A stretch of DNA of 64,000 nt. Source: Aurantibacillus circumpalustris (GTDB lineage: Bacteria > Bacteroidota > Bacteroidia > B-17B0 > Aurantibacillaceae). Below, piece after piece: positions 29,377-36,648 of this stretch. The stretch lies in NCBI RefSeq assembly GCF_029625215.1, contig NZ_CP121197.1:496001-560000 (forward strand), given 5' to 3'. The stretch's first letter is position 1. Each line of letters begins with the position of its first letter. The notes beneath the pieces are model-generated. The model was not told the origin of the DNA, did no database searches, and saw nothing but the letters and a program-made list of their open reading frames with translations. The position numbers and the translations under genes are program-made.

Positions 29377-30540
29377 TTACAAAGTTCCTCTTAGCGCTTG
29401 CTCTCTTTCTATAGATTCAAACAAAGCTTTAAAGTTACCAGCGCCAAATCCTTTGGCTCCCATACGTTGAATGATTTCGTAAAATAAAGTCGGACGGTCT
29501 TCAACAGGTTTGGTAAAAATTTGTAATAAATAACCTTCTTCGTCAGCATCCACTAAAATTGACAAACGTTGAAGCTCTTTAATATCTTCTTTCATAATTT
29601 CCATGTGAACACCAAGGCGTCTCGGAATATCATCATAATAAGCTTGTGGTGGTGGTGGCAAAAACTCTACGCCGCGTGCTTTTAATTCCGCAACCGTTTT
29701 AATAATATCGTCGGTAGCCAATGCTAAATGCTGCACGCCGGCACTTTCATAAAAATCAATATACTCTTCGATTTGCGATTTTTTCTTTCCCTCTGCTGGT
29801 TCGTTAATAGGGAATTTAATTCGGCCATTACCATTACTCATTACTTTACTCATTAATGCTGAGTATTCGGTTGTAATTTGTTTGTCGTCGAAACTTAAAA
29901 AGTTTACAAAACCCATTACCTCTTCGTACCATTTAACGGTGGCATTCATTTGATTCCAACCTACATTTCCTACCATGTGATCGATGAATTTTAAACCAAC
30001 CGGAGCTGGATTGTAATCGCTTTTCCATTCAACGAATCCTGGTAAAAAAGTTCCTTTGTAATTTTTACGCTCAACAAACATATGAACGGTTTCGCCATAA
30101 GTATAAATTCCTGAACGCACCACTTCACCATGTGCATCTTTTTCTACCGTGGGTTCCATAAAAGGTTTAGCTCCTCGTTTTACTGTTTCTTCGAAAGACT
30201 TACGTGCATCTTCCACCCAAAGTGCGATAACTTTTACCCCATCGCCATGTTTTTTTACGTGCTCACCAATGGGTGAATCGCTTTTTAATGCAGTCGTTAA
30301 AACCAAACGGATTTTATCCTGCTTTAATACATAAGAGGTACGGTCTTTCAAACCAGTTTCCAATCCTGCATATGCATAAGATTGATAACCAAAAGCTGTT
30401 TTATAATAATGCGCCGCTTGTTTTGCATTTCCAACATAAAACTCTACATAATCTGTTCCTAATAAAGGAAGAAAATCCTGCGCCCCTTCAAATATTTTTT
30501 CTAAACCGTATTCTACGTTTTTAATTTCTTTTGTTGCCAT
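29377..30540 (-). CDS. hppD: 4-Hydroxyphenylpyruvate dioxygenase
   Basis: This Fe(II) enzyme converts 4-hydroxyphenylpyruvate to homogentisate in tyrosine breakdown. The 387-residue length fits bacterial enzymes. The three iron ligands are readable: His in FIDHMVGNVG, His in AGVQHLALATDDI and Glu in FYEIIQRMGAKGFGAGNFKALFE. The C-terminal FGAGNFKALFESIEREQ helix closes the active site. Both vicinal-oxygen-chelate halves are present. The transcript probably begins at the promoter at 30721-30751 and carries a 25-codon leader ORF. Homogentisate dioxygenase is not in the window. Confidence 0.96.
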   Translation of the reverse strand: MATKEIKNVEYGLEKIFEGAQDFLPLLGTDYVEFYVGNAKQAAHYYKTAFGYQSYAYAGLETGLKDRTSYVLKQDKIRLVLTTALKSDSPIGEHVKKHGDGVKVIALWVEDARKSFEETVKRGAKPFMEPTVEKDAHGEVVRSGIYTYGETVHMFVERKNYKGTFLPGFVEWKSDYNPAPVGLKFIDHMVGNVGWNQMNATVKWYEEVMGFVNFLSFDDKQITTEYSALMSKVMSNGNGRIKFPINEPAEGKKKSQIEEYIDFYESAGVQHLALATDDIIKTVAELKARGVEFLPPPPQAYYDDIPRRLGVHMEIMKEDIKELQRLSILVDADEEGYLLQIFTKPVEDRPTLFYEIIQRMGAKGFGAGNFKALFESIEREQALRGTL

Positions 30541-30612
30541 TGTAATTTTTTTAATGATGATAATAAAATTGAATCGTTCTTTATTATTATGTAAAATGGA
30601 TGGTGTATAATT

Positions 30613-30637
30613 TTAAACGGGAACGTGTTCCGTTTAA
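30613..30637. promoter_or_regulatory. Inverted repeat in the hppD leader
   Basis: TTAAAC-G-GGAAC (30613-30624) and GTTCC-GTTTAA (30627-30637) form an 11-bp inverted repeat with one bulged base and a two-base centre. It overlaps the stop codon of the short leader ORF and lies about 75 bases before hppD. It could be an operator or an RNA hairpin. Confidence 0.45.
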
Positions 30638-30711
30638 CCTTGTCCATTTTGCATTTCCGGATTACTCCACATGGCCATTGATTGTGCTCTTAATATTTTT
30701 TTTCTAGACAT
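30634..30711 (-). CDS. Putative 25-residue leader peptide upstream of hppD
   Basis: A short ORF starts ATG at 30711 and stops TAA at 30636-30634. Its product begins MSRKKILRAQSMAMW and ends EMQNGQG. AAGGAG lies four bases before the ATG, unusual for this phylum, although the predicted transcription start is so close that the AAGGAG may not be transcribed. The stop overlaps the inverted repeat at 30613-30637. It has no aromatic run that would suggest simple tyrosine attenuation (one Trp, no Tyr or Phe). It may be a leader peptide, a small conserved protein or a chance ORF. Confidence 0.4.
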   Translation of the reverse strand: MSRKKILRAQSMAMWSNPEMQNGQG

Positions 30712-30720
30712 TATCTCCTT

Positions 30721-30751
30721 CAAAAATAACCATTTTAAAAGAGAGTATCAA
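30721..30751 (-). promoter_or_regulatory. Promoter of the hppD transcript
   Basis: On the minus strand, TTG (30751-30749)-N20-TATTTTTG (30728-30721) is a near-perfect Bacteroidota promoter. The start point would fall around 30715, giving a leader of about 175 bases before hppD. Confidence 0.65.
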
Positions 30752-31100
30752 CGAATGTTTGATAATTGCCTTAATTAAAGCGTTAAAAACATCTTATTTT
30801 GGCTGAACTATTTTAAGTCCTAAGCAGATTGTTCCATTTCAAAGGTTCTTGTGTCTCTATGCTGTTAAAATTATAAGAGGTTCAAAACTCAATCATAAAA
30901 AGAGTTTAATTAGAGCGCTCCTGGTTATTTACAATTCTCTTTTAGTGCAAGTAAATTTGAATCAAAGCTATAGTGGCTGCAGATTCGGAAAGGTTAATTA
31001 AATTTTGAAAAACAGAAGGCTCAAACTTGTAAAACAATAAAAATTGCCATGATTATTAAACATACAGATCAGTTGCAAATACAGTTAAAGAGGTGTAAAG
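30752..31100. other. Intergenic region between rimO and the hppD promoter, no feature seen
   Basis: About 350 AT-rich bases downstream of rimO. I see no ORF, no strong hairpin and no repeat here. A GGTTCAAAAC word near 30890 is tRNA-like only by chance, because no acceptor stem or cloverleaf surrounds it. Confidence 0.5.
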
Positions 31101-32414
31101 CTAAACTAACGATCCGTATAAATCAAAGTCACTCACCTCATAGATTTTTACGGTAGCAAAATCGCCAACGCGTAAATAAGTTTCATTATCGGCTTTAACA
31201 AGCACTTCGTTATCTACATCAGGGCTATCAAACTCTGTACGGCCAATAAAAAATTCGCCTTCTTTACGATCTACTAAAATTTTATATATGTTACCGACTT
31301 TTTGCTGATTGAGTTTGTAAGAAATGTCTTGTTGCAAGGCCATTACTGCATCAGCACGTTTGCGTTTTATTTTTTCAGATACATCGTCTTTTAATAAATG
31401 CGCATGTGTGTTTTCTTCATGAGAGTAGGTGAAGATGCCAAGACGTTCAAATTTTGTTTCCTCAACCCAACGTAACATCTCTTCATGATCCTTTTCAGTC
31501 TCACCTGGGTACCCAGCTATTAAAGTAGTTCTGATGGCAATGCCTGGAACTTTATCACGAATCTGATTTACCACGTCGATTGTTTTTTGTTTCGTAATAC
31601 CGCGGCGCATACTACTAAGCATGTTGTCGCTAATATGTTGCAAAGGCATGTCTAAATAATTACACACATTTGCTTTGGCTTTCATTACATCTAGTACTTC
31701 CATTGGAAAACCACTTGGAAAGGCATAATGCAAACGAATCCAATCAATTCCTTCTACATCACTTATTTTATCAAGTAAACTCGCCAGTTCGCGTTTCTTA
31801 TATATATCTAAACCGTAATATGTAAGGTCTTGAGCTATGAGTAATAATTCTTTAGTGCCTTTACTGGCAAGTGTTTTAGCGCGAGCTACTAATTCTTCTT
31901 GTGCTACGCTAATATGTTTCCCGCGCATCAAAGGAATGGCACAGAAACTACAAGGACGATCACAACCTTCACTAATTTTAAAATAAGCGTAATGTTGAGG
32001 AGTTGTCAATAAACGTTCTCCAACCAATTCGTGTTTATAATCTGCTTTTAATGTTTTTAAAATTTTTGGGAGTTCGCGTGTTCCAAAATAAGCGTCCACT
32101 TCAGGAATTTCAATTTCCAAATCTTTTTTATAGCGCTCGCTTAAACAGCCCGTCACATAGACCTTTTCAACTGCGCCTTGTTTTTTAGCTTCTACATATC
32201 TTAAAATAGTATCAATACTTTCTTGTTTGGCGTTGTCTACAAATCCACAGGTGTTAATGATAACAATTTGGTGATCATCACTCATTCCCTCGTGCTCCAC
32301 ATCAAATTTATTGGCTTTTAACTGCCCCATTAATACTTCACTGTCCACCAGGTTTTTACTGCACCCGAGTGTAACTACATTTACTTTGTTTTTCTTAAGC
32401 GTTTTTGTTTTCAT
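31101..32414 (-). CDS. rimO: Ribosomal protein S12 methylthiotransferase RimO
   Basis: This radical-SAM enzyme methylthiolates Asp-88/89 of ribosomal protein S12. The 437-residue protein has the N-terminal UPF0004 domain (VTLGCSKNLVDSEVLMGQL, INTCGFVDNAKQESID, YVTGCLSERY) with three cysteines for the second cluster. The radical-SAM motif is SEGCDRPCSFCAIPLMRG (CxxxCxxC), and a TRAM domain ends the protein (FFIGRTEFDSPDVDNEVLV). The LGCSKNxVDSE signature distinguishes RimO from MiaB. It follows priA by 71 bases on the same strand. Confidence 0.95.
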   Translation of the reverse strand: MKTKTLKKNKVNVVTLGCSKNLVDSEVLMGQLKANKFDVEHEGMSDDHQIVIINTCGFVDNAKQESIDTILRYVEAKKQGAVEKVYVTGCLSERYKKDLEIEIPEVDAYFGTRELPKILKTLKADYKHELVGERLLTTPQHYAYFKISEGCDRPCSFCAIPLMRGKHISVAQEELVARAKTLASKGTKELLLIAQDLTYYGLDIYKKRELASLLDKISDVEGIDWIRLHYAFPSGFPMEVLDVMKAKANVCNYLDMPLQHISDNMLSSMRRGITKQKTIDVVNQIRDKVPGIAIRTTLIAGYPGETEKDHEEMLRWVEETKFERLGIFTYSHEENTHAHLLKDDVSEKIKRKRADAVMALQQDISYKLNQQKVGNIYKILVDRKEGEFFIGRTEFDSPDVDNEVLVKADNETYLRVGDFATVKIYEVSDFDLYGSLV

Positions 32415-32485
32415 GTTCGAGGCGCAAAGATACTCAATTTTAATTATTTATCTGCTATCTGCTTGATTTCAATACATCTAGAGCA

Positions 32486-35017
32486 TTATACAGGATCTAC
32501 ATCAATTGAAACGCGATACCGCCAATTCTTATAATTGTTTTGAAGATTATTGAGTGCTGCATAAATCGTCTCTCTTACAGAAGTAGCAGATTGTTGTTTA
32601 GAGGCTTTTATTAAAACGTGTTTGTGGTATTGGTTTTTAATTTTTGAAATTAACGGAAATTCGGGGCCGAGAATTTGATCGCCAAAAGTCGGTTTTAGCA
32701 AAACAAATAATTCCATAGCTAAATGATTTATTTCATTCACATCCTTGGAAATTAAAGTAACTTCAAACAGACGTGAGAAAGGCGGGTAATTATACTGTTG
32801 GCGCTCGGCGAGCGTCTCAGAAAAAAACGCGTCAATTCTGTTTTCGGTAATGTATTTAATTACGTGATGCTCTATTTGAGTGGTTTGAATAAATACTTTT
32901 CCAATTTCGTTGTTTCTCCCGGCTCGTCCTTTCACCTGAGTAAGCATTTGAAATGCTTTTTCAAAAGAACGGAAGTCGGGAAAATTTAAAAGAGAATCCG
33001 CATTTAAAACGCCTACAACGCTTACATTCTCAAAATCTAGCCCTTTGGTTACCATTTGAGTTCCAATTAATATGTCGATGTTGCCACCTTCAAAATCATC
33101 GATTAATTGTTTGTAGGCATATTTGCTGCGTGTACTATCTAAATCCATTCGCGCAATTTTCGCATTCGGAAAAAGTATTTCAATGTCCTCTTCTATTTTT
33201 TCGGTACCCATACCTTTGTAATGCAACTGATTGCTCCCGCAGGCAGAGCAGGTTTTAGGTGGCGTAACAGAATAACCGCAATAGTGGCAAATTAATTTCT
33301 GACTGTGTTTGTGATAGATCAATGAAACATCACATTGAATGCAGTGAGGCACGTGTCCGCATTGTTTGCATTCGGTATAAGGCGCAAAGCCTCTTCTGTT
33401 TTGAAATAAAATAACTTGCTGTTTTTTTGCAAGAGCATTTTCAATGGCATCAAATAAAGGTGGAGTTAGACTGGCTTTCATTTGATTACTGCCGGTGTAA
33501 TGATTTACATCACATACTTCAATAGCGGTTCCTCCACCGGAAACAAATTGATTTTCTAATTTTACCAATTCGTACTTGCCTTGTTGCGTGTTAAAAAAAC
33601 TTTCAATGGAGGGAGTAGCACTTCCTAATAAAACATTTGCTTGATGCAGCGTTGAAAGATACAATGCTGCATCCCTTGCATGGTAACGTGGGGCCGGGTC
33701 ATACTGTTTAAACGAATTATCGTGTTCTTCATCAATAATAATTAAACCCAAGTTGTTGTATGGCAAAAACAAACACGAACGTGCCCCAAGAATTATTTTA
33801 TACTGATTTCCTTTATTTTCATCTACACCGTCAACAGTTGACTCAAGACTTTCGACTTTTGACTTCTGACTTAAAACATTATTCCAAATCTCTACCCTCT
33901 CATTTTCACTAAAGCGTGAATGATACACTCCAACAATTTCACCGAACACAGCTCGTAAACGTGTAATTAGTTGTGTGGTTAATGCGATTTCAGGGATTAA
34001 AAAAAGAACGGACTTGTTTTTAGCAAGCGTATCTTTAATCAGTTGAATATAGATCTCGGTCTTTCCACTGCCAGTAACACCATGAAGCAATACTGTTTTA
34101 TTTTTCTCGAAGGCTTTAACCGTAGCATTGTAAGTGGACTCTTGCTGTGTACTCAATTTTTTGTTAACCGCAAGGCTCTTTTCAAATAATAAACGCCCGA
34201 CTTCAAAAGAATCTTCAATAAAAATGGTTTTCTTTACCAAAGCATTTATAGCCACATTATCAATCTTTTTAAGCAGCTCGGACTTTTTTATCCATTCGTT
34301 CGTTGCTTCACTTTTAATTTGTTGCAGGTGTAAAAAGTATATCAATGCCTCGGCTTGTTTAAACGCTTTCTTTTCTAAAGTGTTTAATGTTTCCTGTAGC
34401 TTAGACTCTTCATTATATTCTGGGCTAAGTTTTATGAATGTTTGTAATTTAGGTTTGTATTTATCTTTTACATCTTCGTAAACAACAATGGCATTTTTCT
34501 TAAGGAGTTTATGAATAATTGGTTGAACAGATTTTACTTCCAATATTTCGGAAAGATTTTCAAAACTCAAATTGGGCGTTACATGCAAAGCATCAATTAC
34601 AATGTGTTCGCGATCTGTAAAAAACCTGTGTTCAATTTCTTCAAAATTAAAATCAGGATTTAGTTGAATGTGAGATGTGCTGCTTAATTTTAATCCCGAT
34701 GGCAAAGCGGCATTCATTACGTCTCCTGGATTTGCGCAGTAATAAAAAGAAATCCAGACCCAGAAAGTTAATTGAATTTCAGTTACAATTGGAGCTTCAT
34801 CCAGAACGGCTTCAATGTATTTTGCTTCGTATTCTTTAGGAGCTTTTTCATGGATCTGATAAATAATGCCCGTGTAAATTTTAGTTTTTCCAAACTGAAC
34901 TAACACGCGTTTGCCTTTTTCTATTTCTTTATTCAGTTCATTAGGTACCCTGTAAGTGTATTTATTCGGAACACTTAAGGGAACAATTACATCGACAAAA
35001 TAGGTAGGTCCTTGCAT
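32486..35017 (-). CDS. priA: Primosomal protein N' (replication restart helicase PriA)
   Basis: PriA reloads the replisome at stalled forks. The 843-residue protein has the N-terminal DNA-binding domain (YFVDVIVPLSVPNKYTYRVP), Walker A LHGVTGSGKTEIYIQLI, the DEEH box IIIDEEHDNSFKQ and helicase motifs LLGSATPSIESF and FQNRRGFAPYTECKQCG. Eight zinc-binding cysteines follow in CKQCG, CIQC, CHYCG and CSACG. GTQMVTKGLDFENV and QVKGRAGR end the helicase core. An extra segment of about 20 residues (near 381-397, QKSKVESLESTVDGVDE) replaces a short loop between the helicase motifs and is encoded by a GACTTTTGACTT-type repeat. Its ATG shares one base with the stop of the ZIP gene (TTAATG). Confidence 0.95.
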   Translation of the reverse strand: MQGPTYFVDVIVPLSVPNKYTYRVPNELNKEIEKGKRVLVQFGKTKIYTGIIYQIHEKAPKEYEAKYIEAVLDEAPIVTEIQLTFWVWISFYYCANPGDVMNAALPSGLKLSSTSHIQLNPDFNFEEIEHRFFTDREHIVIDALHVTPNLSFENLSEILEVKSVQPIIHKLLKKNAIVVYEDVKDKYKPKLQTFIKLSPEYNEESKLQETLNTLEKKAFKQAEALIYFLHLQQIKSEATNEWIKKSELLKKIDNVAINALVKKTIFIEDSFEVGRLLFEKSLAVNKKLSTQQESTYNATVKAFEKNKTVLLHGVTGSGKTEIYIQLIKDTLAKNKSVLFLIPEIALTTQLITRLRAVFGEIVGVYHSRFSENERVEIWNNVLSQKSKVESLESTVDGVDENKGNQYKIILGARSCLFLPYNNLGLIIIDEEHDNSFKQYDPAPRYHARDAALYLSTLHQANVLLGSATPSIESFFNTQQGKYELVKLENQFVSGGGTAIEVCDVNHYTGSNQMKASLTPPLFDAIENALAKKQQVILFQNRRGFAPYTECKQCGHVPHCIQCDVSLIYHKHSQKLICHYCGYSVTPPKTCSACGSNQLHYKGMGTEKIEEDIEILFPNAKIARMDLDSTRSKYAYKQLIDDFEGGNIDILIGTQMVTKGLDFENVSVVGVLNADSLLNFPDFRSFEKAFQMLTQVKGRAGRNNEIGKVFIQTTQIEHHVIKYITENRIDAFFSETLAERQQYNYPPFSRLFEVTLISKDVNEINHLAMELFVLLKPTFGDQILGPEFPLISKIKNQYHKHVLIKASKQQSATSVRETIYAALNNLQNNYKNWRYRVSIDVDPV
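33829..33876. repeat. GACTTTTGACTT-type short repeat inside priA
   Basis: Plus-strand text shows GACTCAAGACTTTCGACTT followed by TTGACTTCTGACTT, the same word family found between genes at 50736-50780 and 9850-9880. Here it is in frame within priA and adds about 16 residues. Confidence 0.6.
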
Positions 35018-35745
35018 TAACTAATAATATAGGCCAAAATAATGCCACCAGCCATAACAACAACTTTTCTTATATTGTATTTGTGCTGATCACTGGTTTC
35101 AAATAAAATAGCGGTTGAAATATGGAGAAAAATTCCAATTACCAAAGCAAAAGCGGCCTGACTATATAGTTCATAGTTATTAAGACCAAACGATTGCAAT
35201 GTATAACTACTCATATACCCTAGCGGTGTCATAAGAGAAAATAAAATAAGTAACAGCCAATTTTTGCGACTGGTTTCGTGTTCTTTTAAAAGTGAAACAA
35301 AAGCTATGGTAATAGGAAGGTTATGAATAGCTAATCCTAAAATTAATTGGTAATTGATGTTTGAATTTTGAGGAGATGTTGGATCGTAGATTGGAAGTCC
35401 TTCTAAAAAAGAATGGAGTAAAAGTCCAATTATAATACCGTATGGTAAATGTTTTTTACAAGCACTGCTATGCAAATGAACATGCCCATGTTCTATACCC
35501 GTACTAAATGTATCTATCAGTAATTGTAACACAAAACCTAACACAATAAACAAGCCAACAAGTTTCACATTTGAATTTGCGAAAGCTTCAGGCAGCATGT
35601 GCATAATAGAAAGTGCAAAAAGATATGCAGCACTAAAAGCCAAAATTAAACGTAAGCGTGTTTGTTGGATAGAAATTTTAAAGGCAATAGTTCCTGTAAG
35701 AAGTATTGGCGCCATTAAGCAGAGTATTGCGATGAGTGGATTCAC
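35017..35745 (-). CDS. ZIP-family metal transporter
   Basis: The 242-residue integral membrane protein has about eight hydrophobic segments and the ZIP metal-binding helices LLLHSFLEGLPI (TM4, HSFxxG) and LAIHNLPITIAFV (TM5, HNLPI). A His-rich loop (IEHGHVHLHSSACKKH) lies between TM3 and TM4. ZIP proteins move zinc, iron or manganese into the cytoplasm; the metal is not decided by sequence. It sits between a methyltransferase (4-base gap) and priA (1-base overlap), so all three share a transcript. Confidence 0.88.
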   Translation of the reverse strand: MNPLIAILCLMAPILLTGTIAFKISIQQTRLRLILAFSAAYLFALSIMHMLPEAFANSNVKLVGLFIVLGFVLQLLIDTFSTGIEHGHVHLHSSACKKHLPYGIIIGLLLHSFLEGLPIYDPTSPQNSNINYQLILGLAIHNLPITIAFVSLLKEHETSRKNWLLLILFSLMTPLGYMSSYTLQSFGLNNYELYSQAAFALVIGIFLHISTAILFETSDQHKYNIRKVVVMAGGIILAYIIS

Positions 35746-35749
35746 AAAA

Positions 35750-36481
35750 TTATTTTTTAAATATTAAAATTAATCTGTCAGATGTTTTTTCGTCGAATGG
35801 GTCGAGTTGATAGTTTCCGTAACATTTTTCTAGTTTTAAACCAGACTCCTTTGCGAAATTTTCAAAATCGGTTTTTTGTAACAATGATACCGTTTCTTCG
35901 AAATAAAAATTTTTTCCGTTTTCATTAAACTCAATGTGTTTGATAATTGCATTATTTTCAATTTTCTTTTTTATTTCGAAAGCTATCTCTCCTCTTTGCT
36001 CGTGATATTCTGATTTAAAAGAACTTATTACTTTATTTGAATTAAAAAAATCTATCACAAAAACGCCATCTTTTTTCAAAGCTAGTTCCGCGTTTTTAAA
36101 AACTTCGCTATTATCATTAACATCTTTGAAATAACCAATGCTGGTAAACAAATTAAAAACAGCGTCAAAATAATTTACTTTAAACGGCTGACGCATATCG
36201 TGCACAAAAAATTCAAGTGTAAGATTTATACACTTTGAAGCTTCAGTAATGCTATTAACAGATAGGTCTGTGCCTATCACATGAAATCCCTTTTTGTTTA
36301 AGGCAATTGAGTGGCGTCCTTTACCGCAAGCGAGATCCCAGATAGTTGAATCTGGTACAAGTTTTAAATTATTGCAGAGGTTATCAATAAAAAAATTGGC
36401 TTCGGTGTAGTTTCGGTTATTATACAGTAAATGATAATAAGGAGAATTAAACCAATTCACATACCATTCTGCATTTTCCAT
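35750..36481 (-). CDS. Class I SAM-dependent methyltransferase
   Basis: The 243-residue cytoplasmic protein has the SAM-binding motif I WDLACGKGRHSIALNKKGFHVIGTDLS, then FFVHDMRQPF, FNLFTSIGYFKD and a C-terminal sheet ending DRLILIFKK. The family is the general methyltransferase 25/11 type; the substrate is unknown. The N-terminal WYVNWFNSPYYHLLYNNRN is typical of a Bacteroidota subgroup. It is the first gene of the group with ZIP, priA and probably rimO. Confidence 0.85.
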   Translation of the reverse strand: MENAEWYVNWFNSPYYHLLYNNRNYTEANFFIDNLCNNLKLVPDSTIWDLACGKGRHSIALNKKGFHVIGTDLSVNSITEASKCINLTLEFFVHDMRQPFKVNYFDAVFNLFTSIGYFKDVNDNSEVFKNAELALKKDGVFVIDFFNSNKVISSFKSEYHEQRGEIAFEIKKKIENNAIIKHIEFNENGKNFYFEETVSLLQKTDFENFAKESGLKLEKCYGNYQLDPFDEKTSDRLILIFKK

Positions 36482-36648
36482 GCGCGAATTTACTAAAAGT
36501 CTCGATTATTTTTGGAATTAAGCTCTAGAATCAGCTGATTTCAAAGAATTTATAAGTAGTGTCCTGCAATATTTCACTTAGTACTCGTTCCGATTCATTG
36601 GAAGAGGCAAAGGTATAGAACTGCTTACTAAATACTGTCAACTGATCT

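Noticed and set aside
30885-30900. GGTTCAAAACTC word resembling a tRNA T-loop
   Set aside because: No acceptor stem, D-loop or anticodon arm can be drawn around it.
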